A DNA stretch of 64,000 bases from CAWEFA01 sp963851385 (GCA_963851385.1 CAWKPE010000028.1:16650-80649), one strand, 5' to 3'; positions 27,821-38,774 are shown, counted from the stretch's first letter. Made by a program: numbers and translations. The notes: a model not told the origin generated them from the sequence alone.

Positions 27821-28624
27821 ATGAACGCTCTTTTTATAACAATAAAGTTTCTTGACGTTATTGATATATTATTGGTTGCATTATTACTTTACCAGTTTTA
27901 CATGTTAATAAAAGGAACTGTAGCCATAAATATTTTTATAGCTATTTTCTCTATTTATTTATTCTGGCTTATTGTAAAAGCACTTAACATGCAATTGATA
28001 AGTTCTATTCTTGGCCAGATAATTGGTGTTGGAGTAATTGCTCTTATTATAGTATTTCAGCAAGAGATAAGACGATTTTTACTTATGATTGGAACCCGAT
28101 ATATGTCCAAACAATTTTCACTCGAAAACCTGTTAACGTTCAATCGCTATCCTTTGCCCAAAGTAAGAACAAAAGAAATCGCGAGGGCATGCGTGAACAT
28201 GTCAAAAAATAAAACAGGCGCATTAATAGTTATTTCACGAAATTCAGCATTACATTTTTATGCAGAAACAGGTGAAATAATTAATGCCAATACTACAAGT
28301 GCTTTAATTGAGACAATTTTTTTCAAAAGTAATCCAATACACGATGGAGCAATAATTGTTATGGGAGATAAAATTTTTGCAGCACACTGCATGCTACCTA
28401 TGTCCCAAAGTTTAGAAATTTCTTCAAGCCTGGGTATGCGTCACCGTGCAGGTTTAGGTATGACAGAGCATAATGATTCCCTTGTGATAATTGTATCTGA
28501 AGAAACCGGAGAAGTTTCAATAGCTGAATTTGGAAGACTGACAGTTAATGTAACATTAAAAGAATTGCTAAAGAAGCTTGATCGTGAATTTTCGAGTTTC
28601 AGACCCTCTCCCAGTGTTATTTAG
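27821..28624 (+). CDS. cdaA: Diadenylate cyclase CdaA (c-di-AMP synthase)
   Basis: This 267-aa membrane enzyme makes cyclic di-AMP from two ATP. Three N-terminal helices (about residues 10-75) anchor it. The DAC domain (about 100-255) contains the catalytic DGAIIV motif and the RHRAGLGMTE motif near 207-216, both intact. It is probably co-transcribed with folP. Its stop region overlaps the 3' end of the convergent gene by 4 bp. c-di-AMP commonly controls osmolyte and cell-envelope homeostasis; effectors are not visible in this window. Confidence 0.95.
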   Translation: MNALFITIKFLDVIDILLVALLLYQFYMLIKGTVAINIFIAIFSIYLFWLIVKALNMQLISSILGQIIGVGVIALIIVFQQEIRRFLLMIGTRYMSKQFSLENLLTFNRYPLPKVRTKEIARACVNMSKNKTGALIVISRNSALHFYAETGEIINANTTSALIETIFFKSNPIHDGAIIVMGDKIFAAHCMLPMSQSLEISSSLGMRHRAGLGMTEHNDSLVIIVSEETGEVSIAEFGRLTVNVTLKELLKKLDREFSSFRPSPSVI

Positions 28625-29100
28625 AAGCCAATTTTATTTTGAGGTTCCTGGTATGTCTTTCTGAAATGTATCAGTACACCTAAACAATGTAAGTCCTGCC
28701 CTTCTTTTCCTGATAAATCTTCCGGTACAGAAACTTCAATAATTAATTTACGTGCGACATTATTTGTAAAAGTCATTGTAGTTTGATAATCAAAATCTTT
28801 ATTATCATACAATACTGTTTTATCTGCATTGTCTTCAATAATCCGCATACGTACATTTTTGAATTTACGTTCATAACATATACTGATATGATAATCTTCG
28901 TTACCAAATGTAACAATCTTAAATTCAGAAGTCATACCAAATGCAAACAGGGCACTTCGAGATTGTCCGCTATAGAAGTATGTTGAATTTGGGAATTTGC
29001 AAAAATATTCGTGGTAGTAGACACAATCCTGACCTCCCAATTTAATGATTTGCATTAAAAAGATTAACATGCAAATCAATTGTTTCAATTTTAATTTCAT
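28621..29100 (-). CDS. Exported protein of unknown function
   Basis: This 159-aa protein has a signal peptide (about residues 1-23, ending IIKLGGQ) followed by a predicted beta-rich domain with DYHISICYERKF, DNADKTVLYDNKDFDYQTTMTF and RKLIIEVSVPEDL segments. The alternating hydrophobic pattern and lack of helices suggest a small secreted or periplasmic beta-sandwich, perhaps carrying ligand-binding Cys (there are several Cys early in the mature part). I recognise no family. It converges with cdaA and shares 4 bp with it. It is followed upstream by another exported protein on the same strand. Confidence 0.7.
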   Translation of the reverse strand: MKLKLKQLICMLIFLMQIIKLGGQDCVYYHEYFCKFPNSTYFYSGQSRSALFAFGMTSEFKIVTFGNEDYHISICYERKFKNVRMRIIEDNADKTVLYDNKDFDYQTTMTFTNNVARKLIIEVSVPEDLSGKEGQDLHCLGVLIHFRKTYQEPQNKIGF

Positions 29101-29155
29101 AGTCGGTTAAAATTCAGATTCAATTGTGTATAGTAATAGCAATGTTTTAAAAATA

Positions 29156-30076
29156 TTAATAAGTACTTACCATTTCTTTTCTTAATCTATATACTTCTTT
29201 TTTCAATTCATCAAAAGAATTTTGATCCATTTCGAGTTTTGATCCTCCTCCTAATATCAAATTTCCATTGACATCTTGCCTTACAGTTGTTTTTCCGGAA
29301 CTTACTTCTTTAAGTTTTCCAAACAACGAGTTTAATTTTCCAAATTGCAAAGCAACTGATTTAACAACTTCATCATCGGAATATATTTGCAAATATGAAA
29401 ATAAATTTTCAAATGCAAACTTCAAATCAACAATCTTAACTATCATAGGATTGTTTTTGGAATATTTACCAGCCAGATTAAAAGCAATATAAAAGCATTC
29501 AACATAAGATCCTGAGGCAATTAGTGCAAGGGTTTTTTCACGATTATTAACTATCAAATATTCTACCATGCTTGAATATGAATCAATTGAGATATTCTTT
29601 AGCGAATCAAGATTTAAAAGGTTTTTCTCAATTCGTTTAGCAACAGAAAGATCGTACGCTGAAGTAATTTTAACTTTTTCGCTTAAATTATGTGTAATAG
29701 AATAGTATTCTATTGATTTGTTGTATGCTTCAAATAAAGTAATGTAAGCAAGGTCTGATACATAAATACCAAGCCCGAGAGTTTGGGTTTTGGAATCAAG
29801 GTATTTTTCGGCATTTTCTTTTGGATTCAATAATGCCTGGTCAAATTTTAACTTTTCATTTGTAATAAAGCCGAAAATTTCATTAGGAGTCGGAAAGCGA
29901 TAATAAACGCTTTCCAGGTATGAATTATCCTTATTTGATGTTTTAATTGTATCGTTAGAAGTGGTTGTCTTCTTAGATCCACCCTGATTGACACATGATA
30001 AAAATGTCCCGAAACCAATTAATAAAAGACACTTTATATAATATTTATTTATTCTATATACCTTCATTGCAATCAT
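29156..30076 (-). CDS. Lipoprotein of unknown function
   Basis: This 306-aa protein has a lipoprotein-type signal ending in FGTFLSC, predicting lipidation at about residue 28 in the periplasm. The mature part is helical and rich in Asn, Ser and Lys, beginning with a Thr/Ser/Lys linker. The internal pattern GIYVSDLAYITLFE and the coiled C-terminus (FDELKKEVYRLRKEMV) suggest a helical bundle. A second in-frame ATG lies three codons downstream. No family is recognised. It is 55 bp upstream of 28621-29100 on the same strand, so the two may form an operon. Confidence 0.72.
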   Translation of the reverse strand: MIAMKVYRINKYYIKCLLLIGFGTFLSCVNQGGSKKTTTSNDTIKTSNKDNSYLESVYYRFPTPNEIFGFITNEKLKFDQALLNPKENAEKYLDSKTQTLGLGIYVSDLAYITLFEAYNKSIEYYSITHNLSEKVKITSAYDLSVAKRIEKNLLNLDSLKNISIDSYSSMVEYLIVNNREKTLALIASGSYVECFYIAFNLAGKYSKNNPMIVKIVDLKFAFENLFSYLQIYSDDEVVKSVALQFGKLNSLFGKLKEVSSGKTTVRQDVNGNLILGGGSKLEMDQNSFDELKKEVYRLRKEMVSTY

Positions 30077-30170
30077 ATTTACAACAATAAAATTATAAAA
30101 TTTCTTAATATTACAACTATCAGTTAAATAGTTTTACTTAATATTCATTTACTTAATCTTGGCATTAATG

Positions 30171-33100
30171 TCAGAAGTTCCACATTTCGAGCCTGTTCAT
30201 GAATTTCTTTATTATTCTTCCTAATACATCATATAGTAAAGTAAAATAGAATATAATGCTCATAATCCATATTACAATAAAGTCAAACCAAAAAGTATCA
30301 AAGATAAAATTCCCTAATATTTTGTAAGGAGCAAAAAACTGGGCACGTCCGAACTTTGATTCTTGTATATTAAATACTGGTTCATATTTACGATACAATC
30401 TTCCTTTTATTTCAACAATTTTATCGGGCTCATTTTTATTTAAAACCTGATCTGCTAATTCCGAATTGTAGTATTTTTCTTTGAGAGCAACCAGATTGTT
30501 ATGTCCTTGCAATCCTACTTCAAGATTTTGTGTTCTTTCATCTTTTGCTTCAATTGCCCTGTTTAATAATTTAGATGAAATAGTCCTGGCATGTCTTAAA
30601 TATTTTGAAGTTGCTGCTATTACAGAATCATTTATCAGTCGGCAGTCTAAAAGTTTTTCATCTTTAAACATACTAATTTGAAGGTTCTCTGCCAGTTTTT
30701 TTAATTCTGATTTCAATAATGATAATTGCTGTGATCAAATAAACTGTTTTTTCCGGGTCATCCATATATAATTCACATAATCCAACTCTGTTTATTAATT
30801 CAGGAATCCAATAATTTGTAGTAATATGTAGCATCACTTTCAGATTTCTCCAGGTTATAAAAATAATTTTCATATTTATTATTCCTGAATTGCTCTATAG
30901 CTAAAGCCTCATAAGCCCAACGGGAAGTCATCATATCTCCAATTACAGGGACATAAATATCTGATTTCAATAATGAATGAAGTTTATCAAATTTCACAAT
31001 TACTCCGCTTAATAAAAGTTGAGGAATCAACAATAATGGAATAAGTATATATATGGCAACTACCGAGCGTAATCCGGCTGAAAGATTCAGTCCTAACCAT
31101 ATTAGCCATGCATGAAGTAGAGAATAAAATTAACCAGTATGAAAATATCATACCGTGAATTCCCAGAATAAAATGACTTATCACCACATATATAAACATC
31201 TGGAATGCTGAAACAGAAAAAAGATAGACTACTTTGGAATCAAGATAACTTTTTTTGCTTAAATTTAAAAAGGCTTCTCGTTTAAGCAGCTTGGCATCTC
31301 TAATAATTTCTTCTGCACTGCCCATCATTCCTAAAAACAAAGCTACTACTACACTCATGAATAAAAAAGCCGGAATATTCGGGTTTTCACTAAAAAGATA
31401 ACCTTGCCCGGTTGTATAACGTGTAATAAAACCTAGAATAAATGCCAAAACCGGTGCTTCTAATATATTAACAAATAGGTATTGCTTATCAGCAATTTTG
31501 CATTTAATATTTCTAAATGAATAAAGAAAAAATTGGATTGTTTTGCCTGGTAAACTAAAACTTGTTTTTGGTACTGGTTTGGCTATTGGTACAACATTTA
31601 AATTTGAATCTATTGTACCTAAATATAATTGATACCAGTCTTCAGGAGAAACCATTCTTTTACCGGTATTATAACCTTTCTCGTCTATTTCTTTAGTTTC
31701 AATTATCTGAAGAACTTGTTCCGGATTTAAATTTCCACACCATATACATTCACTTTCATTTGCATTAACCAGTTGAGTAGCTGATTTAAAATAAACCAAT
31801 GAATCAATAGTATTGCCGTAATACACAGGTCTTCCGCCCTTATCCAGAACTAATAAACCGTCGAACATTTTGAAAATATCTGATGAAGGCTGATGAATAT
31901 TAATAATTACAAGTTTTCCTTTATAAGTTTGCTGTTTCAGTAAATCAATAACTTTTTCAGAATCGTTGGAAGAAAGCCCGGAAGTAGGTTCATCAACAAA
32001 TAATATATATGGTTCTCGCAATAACTCTAATGCAATATTTAGTCTTTTACGTTGTCCTCCACTGATAAACTTATTTAATGGAGTACCAACTTTCAAATTA
32101 CGAATTTCAGTTAAATCAAGATCTTTGAGCAATTTATCTACTAATGCAATAATTTCAAATTCTTCTAAATTACTAAAACAAAATCGCGCATTGAAGTACA
32201 AGTTATCAAAAACCGTAAGCTCTTCCACCAGAAAATCATCTTGCGGAATAAAACCTATAGTACCTTTTACTTTATCAGGGTTTTCATAAATATCTATCCC
32301 GTTAATTAATACCCTTCCTGAATCTGGCTTTAATGTGCCATTCAATAAGTTTAGTAATGTAGTTTTCCCAACACCGCTGCCGCCCATTATACCAATTAAC
32401 TGACCAGATTTGCCCTGGAAATTAAATTTTTTTATTCCATTCTCGCTGTTTTTAAAACTATACTCGATGTTTAATGCAGATAATTGTATTTCATGCATTA
32501 GTTTCATGTGCTGAAAACTGCCAATAATATCGCTGTAATGTATAGTTAATATTTTGGGGCAACGGATAGCGGAACCTTTTTCAAGTAAGTATATTCTGTT
32601 GAAAATAACGGACTTTCCATTAATATAAAGCCAATCATCTGCTTCTTCATGCCGGAAAAAATAAGTTTGAATACTTTTAAGATAAAAGACTGCGATACTG
32701 CCTGACATATTTTCTCTATACAAATGATGCCGGAATTTCAATTCATTTTTAGTACCCGATACAATCATAAATGAATTAATATGAGCCTTTTCATCCTGTT
32801 CACTAAATACAAAAAAATACAACTGGTCATAATCATCGGGAGATATGCCAAATGAATCAGAAATTGTGCCTATAAAATCATATGCTTCATCTGTAATTTT
32901 GTGTTTGTCGTTTTTAAGTATGTCAAAAAGTTGAAGCAGTAAAAAGGACTTTTGTTTCAAATCGAGCCTGTTGTTTATTTGCTCACAAATAAGAAGAGTT
33001 TTTACAGAAAATAATGCAACCCTTTTAATAGTTTTCACAATCCGGCGACGTTGCAAATTTCTAAAATGAAAATCAAACATTTGCAGATATTTAGCCGATT

Positions 33101-33251
33101 GCTCCGGGTTGACTAACTGGGCCAGAAATGCCTCAGTTACTTCCCTTGAATGTAAATAATCAGTCTCATCTGGCTCCGAATCAGCACTTTGTCTTAAATT
33201 GCCAATAATAGCATAAAGACGCATAATTGATTTTAATACTGATTCAGTCAT
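30171..33251 (-). pseudogene. ABCG-like ABC transporter (ATPase fused to ABC-2 permease), broken by three +1 frameshifts
   Basis: The gene reads open from ATG 33251 for 754 codons. It then continues in three successive frames: 31033-30800, 30873-30673 and finally 30716-30171, which returns to the original frame. Three net one-base insertions near 31097, 30820 and 30725 would restore about 1025 aa. The first part has an N-terminal helical region, an FHA-like segment, and an ATPase with Walker A GGSGVGKTT, signature SGGQRKR and Walker B ILFVDEP. The ABC-2 permease follows, with helices spread over the later frames (IPQLLLSGVIVKFD and the last LGNFIFDTFWFDFIVIW). It is a large half-transporter typical of Bacteroidota. 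Either it is decaying or the assembly has local errors. Confidence 0.8.
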
Positions 33252-33420
33252 CTGTTTTTTCTATAAAACTAGTAAGAATTGTTCAAACATGCTAAATATC
33301 GCAACTTTTGAATGTAAAAAATAGCTAATAAAATATATATTATTTTTATTTTTGTTCTTTTATTAATAAATTAAAGTATAATTTCGCTAAGTTATTAAAT
33401 TGTTTATTTTGGAACCAATA

Positions 33421-33924
33421 ATGAATCAGGATATTACAATATTGATTATTGACGATGATACGTTGATGCAGAAAGTTATTGAGGCTAGTTTACTTAAAGA
33501 TAATTATAAATTGCTTTTCGCTTCAGATGGGGAATCCGGACTCCAGGCAGCCCGTGAGCATATGCCTGACCTCATTTTGCTTGATATTGTTATGCCTGGC
33601 ATTGACGGCTTCGAAGTCTGCAATCAAATGCGTAAGGATGATCTATTGCTGTACATACCTATTATCATGATTACTGCACTTGATGATCGTGATTCAAAAA
33701 TTCAGGGACTGGAAGCCGGTGCAGATGATTATATTTGTAAACCTTTTGATAAGCTGGAGTTTAGAGCCAGAGTTCGAACAATTACGCGCTTAAACCGATA
33801 TACTCGTTGGAGAAAAATTCACCAGCTACAGGAGCTGGTTGATGAAAAAAATAAAATCATTGAATCTCAAACGCAGGAAATTGAAAAACTTAAAGCACAA
33901 CTTCAAAAAATTGAACGCCACTGA
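33421..33924 (+). CDS. Response regulator (REC domain with coiled-coil tail)
   Basis: I start at ATG 33421 (167 aa); an in-frame TTG at 33400 would add seven residues. The receiver domain spans about residues 4-122. It has the acidic pocket IDDD (11-14), the phospho-acceptor Asp in LILLDIVMP, the conserved Thr in IIMITA and the Lys in CKPFD. The tail (about 130-167) is a Leu-zipper-like coiled coil (ELVDEKNKII...IEKLKAQLQKI). There is no output domain, so it probably acts through protein contacts. Hpt and STAS genes lie immediately downstream on the opposite strand. Confidence 0.92.
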   Translation: MNQDITILIIDDDTLMQKVIEASLLKDNYKLLFASDGESGLQAAREHMPDLILLDIVMPGIDGFEVCNQMRKDDLLLYIPIIMITALDDRDSKIQGLEAGADDYICKPFDKLEFRARVRTITRLNRYTRWRKIHQLQELVDEKNKIIESQTQEIEKLKAQLQKIERH

Positions 33925-34056
33925 TAATTAAATTCCTGAGATTTTCTTAAAGCTGATTAAAAATATTTTCTTAGTCTAAAGTTCTTTTTACGGATGCATG
34001 TAAACACGTCCAAATAACTCAACGGAATTTTTGAATAGAAGGTTTGAAAGGCTTTA

Positions 34057-34395
34057 TTATGAAAAGCTTTTTATGCAATCATCAAGATTAGTATAAATCT
34101 CAAATACATTGTGTAATTGCAGAAGCTTAAAAAGTTCCATTACTTCATGCGATACATTACAGATTTTAAAGTAACCATAATTATTATTAGCTACTTTCAT
34201 TACTGAAAGAAATACACCAAACCCGGAACTGTCAATAAATTGAACACCTTCAAGATTTAAAATCAGTTTTGTATTGGCCTTGTTAAAAAATCCTTTTAAT
34301 TCTTCTTTAATAGGCTCTGAAACTAATGCATTGAGCCTTGACACGTTGTTAAACGATACCACTATGATATTGTTTATTTTTTCTGTCTTAAGCAT
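34057..34395 (-). CDS. STAS-domain anti-sigma factor antagonist-like protein
   Basis: This 112-aa single-domain cytoplasmic protein has the STAS core LILNLEGVQFIDSSGFGVFLSV (shown in part), with the phosphorylatable Ser in DSSG near residues 57-60, as in SpoIIAA-like antagonists. The rest has the expected alternating beta/alpha pattern (FKICNVSHEVMELFKLLQL). No cognate RsbW-type kinase or sigma factor is adjacent. It lies 23 bp downstream of the Hpt gene on the same strand, and the two plausibly belong to one signalling module with the divergent response regulator. Confidence 0.9.
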   Translation of the reverse strand: MLKTEKINNIIVVSFNNVSRLNALVSEPIKEELKGFFNKANTKLILNLEGVQFIDSSGFGVFLSVMKVANNNYGYFKICNVSHEVMELFKLLQLHNVFEIYTNLDDCIKSFS

Positions 34396-34418
34396 ATAAT
34401 AAGTATTAGTAGTTTTAA

Positions 34419-34757
34419 TTAAATTTTTGCGAAGTTTTTCAGTTCTTCAACTGCAATGCGGCTATCTTCGTTGAATTTTTCAACCAATGACTTAAATGTG
34501 TCAACTTCTTTACCTTCACCAGCAATACGTTCTAATTTTTTGAGTTCTCCTTCTAATTCAGACATTCCCATTATTGCTACTGAAGATTTAGCTTTATGAG
34601 CCAGTCTGCTTAAGCTTAACCAATCTTTTTCCTTTAAAGCCAAATACATATTATTCGATATTTCATCCACTTGTTCTATAAAAATGTCTATCATTTCTTT
34701 CATAACTTCGTTATTTCCACCTGACATATTTTTTAGATAGGTTAGATCTGTCTTCAT
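34419..34757 (-). CDS. Histidine phosphotransfer (Hpt) domain protein
   Basis: This 112-aa all-helical protein has the Hpt signature LSRLAHKAKSSVAIMG; His in AHKAKSS (about residue 53) is the expected phospho-relay residue. The flanking helices carry YLALKEKDW and LEGELKKLERIA patterns typical of the four-helix bundle. It lacks kinase or receiver domains, so it is a stand-alone phosphotransferase. Its start is divergent to the TPR gene at 34932, and it is the first gene of a two-gene unit with the STAS protein. Confidence 0.9.
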   Translation of the reverse strand: MKTDLTYLKNMSGGNNEVMKEMIDIFIEQVDEISNNMYLALKEKDWLSLSRLAHKAKSSVAIMGMSELEGELKKLERIAGEGKEVDTFKSLVEKFNEDSRIAVEELKNFAKI

Positions 34758-34931
34758 ATTTTTTTTAATATCTATTGCAAATTCAATGTTAAAGATAACT
34801 TTTTCAAAATAAATATTTGGTGTAGATCTTAAAATTTTAATTAAAAATAAATTAATTTTTTTACTTTTATCAATGAAAGCGCTGTTTATTTAGAATTGCT
34901 TCATAGCTTTATACTTTAAAAATATATTATT

Positions 34932-35993
34932 ATGTGCAGGAAGTTTCTCATTGTCTGTGTTTTTTTGCAGGTACTCCCGTTTTTTGTTAGTGCACAACCT
35001 TCGCAGGGAAGCGGTGATGTAAATACATTTCTTAAAAAGAAAAATGCAGGACTGGAATATAATAAAGGTATAGATAACATCAAGTCTGGTAAATATCAGG
35101 AAGCTCTGAACAACTTTAATGCAGCGATAACTGCAAATCCTTCTTTTGACATGGCATATTTGCAAAGAGGAAAAGTAAAATTCCAACTTTCAGATTATAA
35201 AGGAGCTCTTGAGGATATAAATAAGGCACTTCAAATTAATAATAATTTAGGTGAAGCTTATTTTTGTTTAGGATATGCTAATCTAGTAACAGATACTGCA
35301 CATGCAAAATTTGATTTGTTTGATAAAGCTGTTCAAAATGGATATACAGAACCCTTTGTTTATTATTATAGAGGTATTACGAAAGCTTATAAAAAAGATT
35401 TTCAGGGAGCCGTCAATGATATTTCAATAGCAATTGAAAGAAAACCTGATTATTCCATTGCATATTTTGACAGGGGTATTGTGAGATTTGTTACCAATGA
35501 TTTTCAGGGTGCTGCTTATGATTTCAGACAGGCCTTATACTATGATTCAACTTTGCTGAATGCTTACAATAATATGGCCAATGCCAAGACTCATACAGGC
35601 GATTACCAGGGAGCTGTTAATGATCTTACTAAACTTATTTTAAAAGATAAAAAGAATTTTATGGCTTTGAACAACAGAGGCAGCGCTAAATATCAATTAG
35701 GCGATTATCAAGGAGCTGCTGAGGATTTTAAAGCCTCTTTAAATCTTAATGAAAAATATGCATTAGCATATAGCAATTATGCTAATGATACGGCTAAACT
35801 AGGCGATTACAAAACTGCTATTGATTATCTGAACAAAGCAATAAAAATTTGTCCTGATCTTGCCATCGCTTTACTGAACAGAGGTCTTATTAAAGAACTC
35901 ACAGGCGATTTGGACGGCGCCTGCAGCGATTGGAAATCGGCAGCTAAACTTGGAAATTCTGATGCTATTCGTTATGTTAAAGAATGCAAATAA
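34932..35993 (+). CDS. Exported TPR protein
   Basis: This 353-aa protein has a signal peptide (residues 1-22, ending VSAQ). The mature protein is almost entirely TPR, with about eight or nine repeats of the pattern G-x-Y-x-x-A-L-x-x-F-x-x-A-I and F-Q-G-A-V-x-D. Near the end GDLDGACSDWKSAAKLG is a Sel1-like final repeat common in Bacteroidota TPR proteins. It precedes the PorE-like gene by 33 bp on the same strand and is probably co-transcribed with it, suggesting a shared role in an envelope assembly. It resembles the TPR protein at 3323. Confidence 0.88.
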   Translation: MCRKFLIVCVFLQVLPFFVSAQPSQGSGDVNTFLKKKNAGLEYNKGIDNIKSGKYQEALNNFNAAITANPSFDMAYLQRGKVKFQLSDYKGALEDINKALQINNNLGEAYFCLGYANLVTDTAHAKFDLFDKAVQNGYTEPFVYYYRGITKAYKKDFQGAVNDISIAIERKPDYSIAYFDRGIVRFVTNDFQGAAYDFRQALYYDSTLLNAYNNMANAKTHTGDYQGAVNDLTKLILKDKKNFMALNNRGSAKYQLGDYQGAAEDFKASLNLNEKYALAYSNYANDTAKLGDYKTAIDYLNKAIKICPDLAIALLNRGLIKELTGDLDGACSDWKSAAKLGNSDAIRYVKECK

Positions 35994-36026
35994 ATTATAA
36001 TTATTTAAACTGGAATATTTTTCGTT

Positions 36027-38091
36027 ATGAAAATACTACAAATATTCATCATCCTGACTGCTTTTAATCTTTTCTTTAGTAAGGATATTTTCTCTCAGGA
36101 GAATGTCAGGATACACAGGTCAGAATTTAAAATTAAAGAAGATGGTTTTAAAGAAGCCTGGAAAGCTGTAAGAAAAGGAAACAAGAATTACAGGTTTGGT
36201 GCTGCATCATATCGTTTGGCAAGAGAAAACTATTTAAAAGCTTATAAATACAACGAAAAAAATGCTGAACTGAATTACAAAATCGGAATTTGTTATCTCT
36301 ATTCAGATGATAAATTTCTTGCAATTAAATATTTAAAGAAGGCTTTCGAATTAAATTCTGCAGTTACTGATGATATTCATTTCCAGCTGGCCCGCGCATA
36401 TCACATGAGTCTGGATTTCGATAATGCTATTAAAGAATATACTACATTTAAGTCCTCAATTTCTGAACGCAAACTAAAAAAGCTTGATGTAAATATTGAC
36501 AAATGTATAAGCGAATGTGAGACTGGAAAGAGTCTAGTGAGCCAACCTCAAAGAGTTGTTATCCAGGATATGGGAAAGTTAATTAATTCTGAATATGATG
36601 ATTATTATCCTGTGATTGATTCAAAAGAAGAAACCATGTACTTTACTTCGAGAAGACCTGGTATAAATAATACCAAAAGAAATTACTATGATAAAAAATT
36701 CAGTGAAGATATTTATATGGTGAAAAAAAGAGGTAAAGAATGGGGTATAGCGCAACTATTAAGCAAAAAACTGACAACAAAACGCAGTGAAGCTGCTGTA
36801 GCTCTTTCACCAAATGACAGTATTCTTTATATCTTCAAAAGCAATGGCAATGGAAATATTTATTACACAAGCATGAAGAACGGAAAATGGAGAAGTCCAA
36901 GTGCATTCAGACATATAAATTCGCGCTATCGTGAAACTTCAATGTGTATTTCTCCGGACGGAAAAAAATTATTCTTCGTCAGTGACAGAAAAGATGAAAA
37001 CGCAGTAGGTGGAAAGGATATTTATGAATGCGATTTAAATGCAAAAGGCAAGTGGTCAAAACCTAAAAATCTTGGACCACCCATTAACACTCCAGACAAT
37101 GAAGAAGGTGTTTCTATTTCAAGAGATGGTAAAACACTTTATTTCTCTTCAAAGGGTCATCCGGGAATGGGCGGATATGATATTTTTTCTTCAACTCTTG
37201 GAGATAATGGTAAATGGTCAGATCCGGTCAACATGGGTTATCCTATCAATACTCCTGATGACGATTTATTTTTTTCCATGATGGGCAATGGAAAAGTAGC
37301 ATATTTATCTTCTAACCGTGAGCAAGGAATTGGAGGAAAAGACATTTACAAAATAGTTTTCCTGGGAGCTGAAAAAGAAATGGTTATGATAAAAGAAAAC
37401 AGTCCTTTTGCTTTCGAAATATACGATACAAAAACATTGTTCAGGAAACCACCAGAATACCTGACCGTTGATTCATCAATAATTCTCACTGGCCGGGTAC
37501 TCGATTCTGAAACAAAAACAGGTATCCTGGCAAAACTACAATTTATAGATTCCGAAAAATCCAGCGTTGTATCGACTTTGATCTCTGATACAGCGGGTAA
37601 TTATAAAACGCGTTTACCTGAAAAGAAAATATATGGAGTTGAAATCACGGCAAAAGGTTATTTATTTTTTCTTGATGTAGTAGATATTAAGAAAGCTACA
37701 TACAGATGTTGTCAATAAAGATTTCTTCCTTCAGAAACTGGAAGTTGGTGCTAAGGTAGTATTGAAAAATATCTTTTTCGAGACTGCTAAAGCCAACCTG
37801 AAAGAAGAATCATATCAGCAATTGAATACGGTTGTTGAGTTCATGAAAGACAATCCTACATTGAAACTTGAAATTTCAGGCCATACAGATAATGTTGGCG
37901 GTCTTGCTTATAATATGAAATTATCCGAATCCCGTGCCAAAGCAGTCGTAAATTATATGGTATCTCAAGGAATTGATGCATCACGACTGACATTTAAGGG
38001 ATATGGCCCCAAACAACCGGTTGCACCTAACACGACAGCTGCAGGCAAAGCCCAGAACAGGAGGGTTGAATTCAAGATAACCGGGAAATAA
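36027..38091 (+). CDS. PorE-like TPR/PD40/OmpA protein, frameshifted before the OmpA domain
   Basis: The first frame (36027-37718, 563 aa) has a signal peptide ending SQ, TPRs (about residues 60-150), a PD40 propeller (about 190-445) with MYFTSRRP, LFFVSDRK and LYFSSKGHPGMGGYDIF blades, and a regulatory-like beta domain. It stops just after IKKATY. The OmpA domain continues in the next frame (coding from about 37705 to 38091: IFFETAKANL, SGHTDNVGGLAYN, AQNRRVEF). A one-base insertion near 37700-37707 would explain the split. Restored, the protein is about 687 aa, much like the 706-aa one at 12657-14777. If the shift is real, the protein loses its peptidoglycan anchor. Confidence 0.82.
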
Positions 38092-38096
38092 TAAAA

Positions 38097-38125
38097 TTGG
38101 AAACCGGAAACCGGAGACCGGAAAA
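38097..38125. repeat. Short GGAAACC/GGAGACC tandem repeat
   Basis: Just after the OmpA stop codon, three imperfect copies of a GGAAACC-type heptamer follow each other, then A-rich GGTAAAA copies. It is low-complexity spacer sequence with no visible function. Confidence 0.6.
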
Positions 38126-38276
38126 TGGAAACTAAAAAAAGGTATAGGGTCAAGGGAAAAAGGTAAAAGGTAAAAGATGAGATTAATAACTTTTTAATGA
38201 CGACGGCAAACTGCTGACTAAAGGAATATGCAAAATTAAAAAGCTAATAGCCTACAGCCTAATCGTCTATATTTAA

Positions 38277-38774
38277 TTATTCAACCACCGGTCTGTATAT
38301 ATAAATTTTCCCTTTTTTGATAGTGCTTAATACCAACCTGCTTACGCCAACTTTTCTACCGGAAAATCCGGTATTTTGATGAGCAATAATATAGTCACCT
38401 TTGCCATTTACTTTATATACAATTGCAGTGTGTTGTCCCATGGTTTCTCGTTTAATCTCATAACCATTTTTATTTTCTTGCTTAATTTCCGTTAAAACGT
38501 TTTTAAATTGAATAATATCACCGGGAAAAATAGTATCCTTTTTAGGATTTAATAATTTCCCATATTTAAATTCCCTATCCCACTTTGCATTTACCAGTAT
38601 TAAGGCCTCATTGGCTAAATCCCAGCATTCACCTCTATCCACAGTTTTACCTATAACTGATTCAACATATTTTACAATTGTCTTATTTGCTTTTGGAATA
38701 TTGTCTTGTGCTAACAAATCAAAGCCATATAATGTAAAAGCGAAAAAAATAATTGCAAGTTTATAATTCTTCAT
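38277..38774 (-). CDS. Exported NlpC/P60- or CHAP-like protein
   Basis: This 165-aa protein has a signal peptide (about residues 1-22, ending LLAQ). The mature part starts with a helix containing GECWDLANEALI (Cys about 49), then FPGDIIQFKN, MGQHTAIVYKV (His about 113) and YIIAHQNTG. The order Cys on an N-terminal helix, GDIIQF, then His-x-AIV matches the papain-like NlpC/P60/CHAP fold. Such enzymes cut peptidoglycan peptides or amides. The assignment is by motif order only. It is 12 bp downstream of the frameshifted exported gene on the same strand, so they are probably co-transcribed. Confidence 0.6.
   Translation of the reverse strand: MKNYKLAIIFFAFTLYGFDLLAQDNIPKANKTIVKYVESVIGKTVDRGECWDLANEALILVNAKWDREFKYGKLLNPKKDTIFPGDIIQFKNVLTEIKQENKNGYEIKRETMGQHTAIVYKVNGKGDYIIAHQNTGFSGRKVGVSRLVLSTIKKGKIYIYRPVVE

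Noticed and set aside
31090..31105. Programmed +1 frameshift at GTT AGG A (resembles a known +1 slip site)
   Set aside because: Two further shifts in the same gene share no such motif, so a programmed event is unlikely to explain the gene; kept only as a comment.
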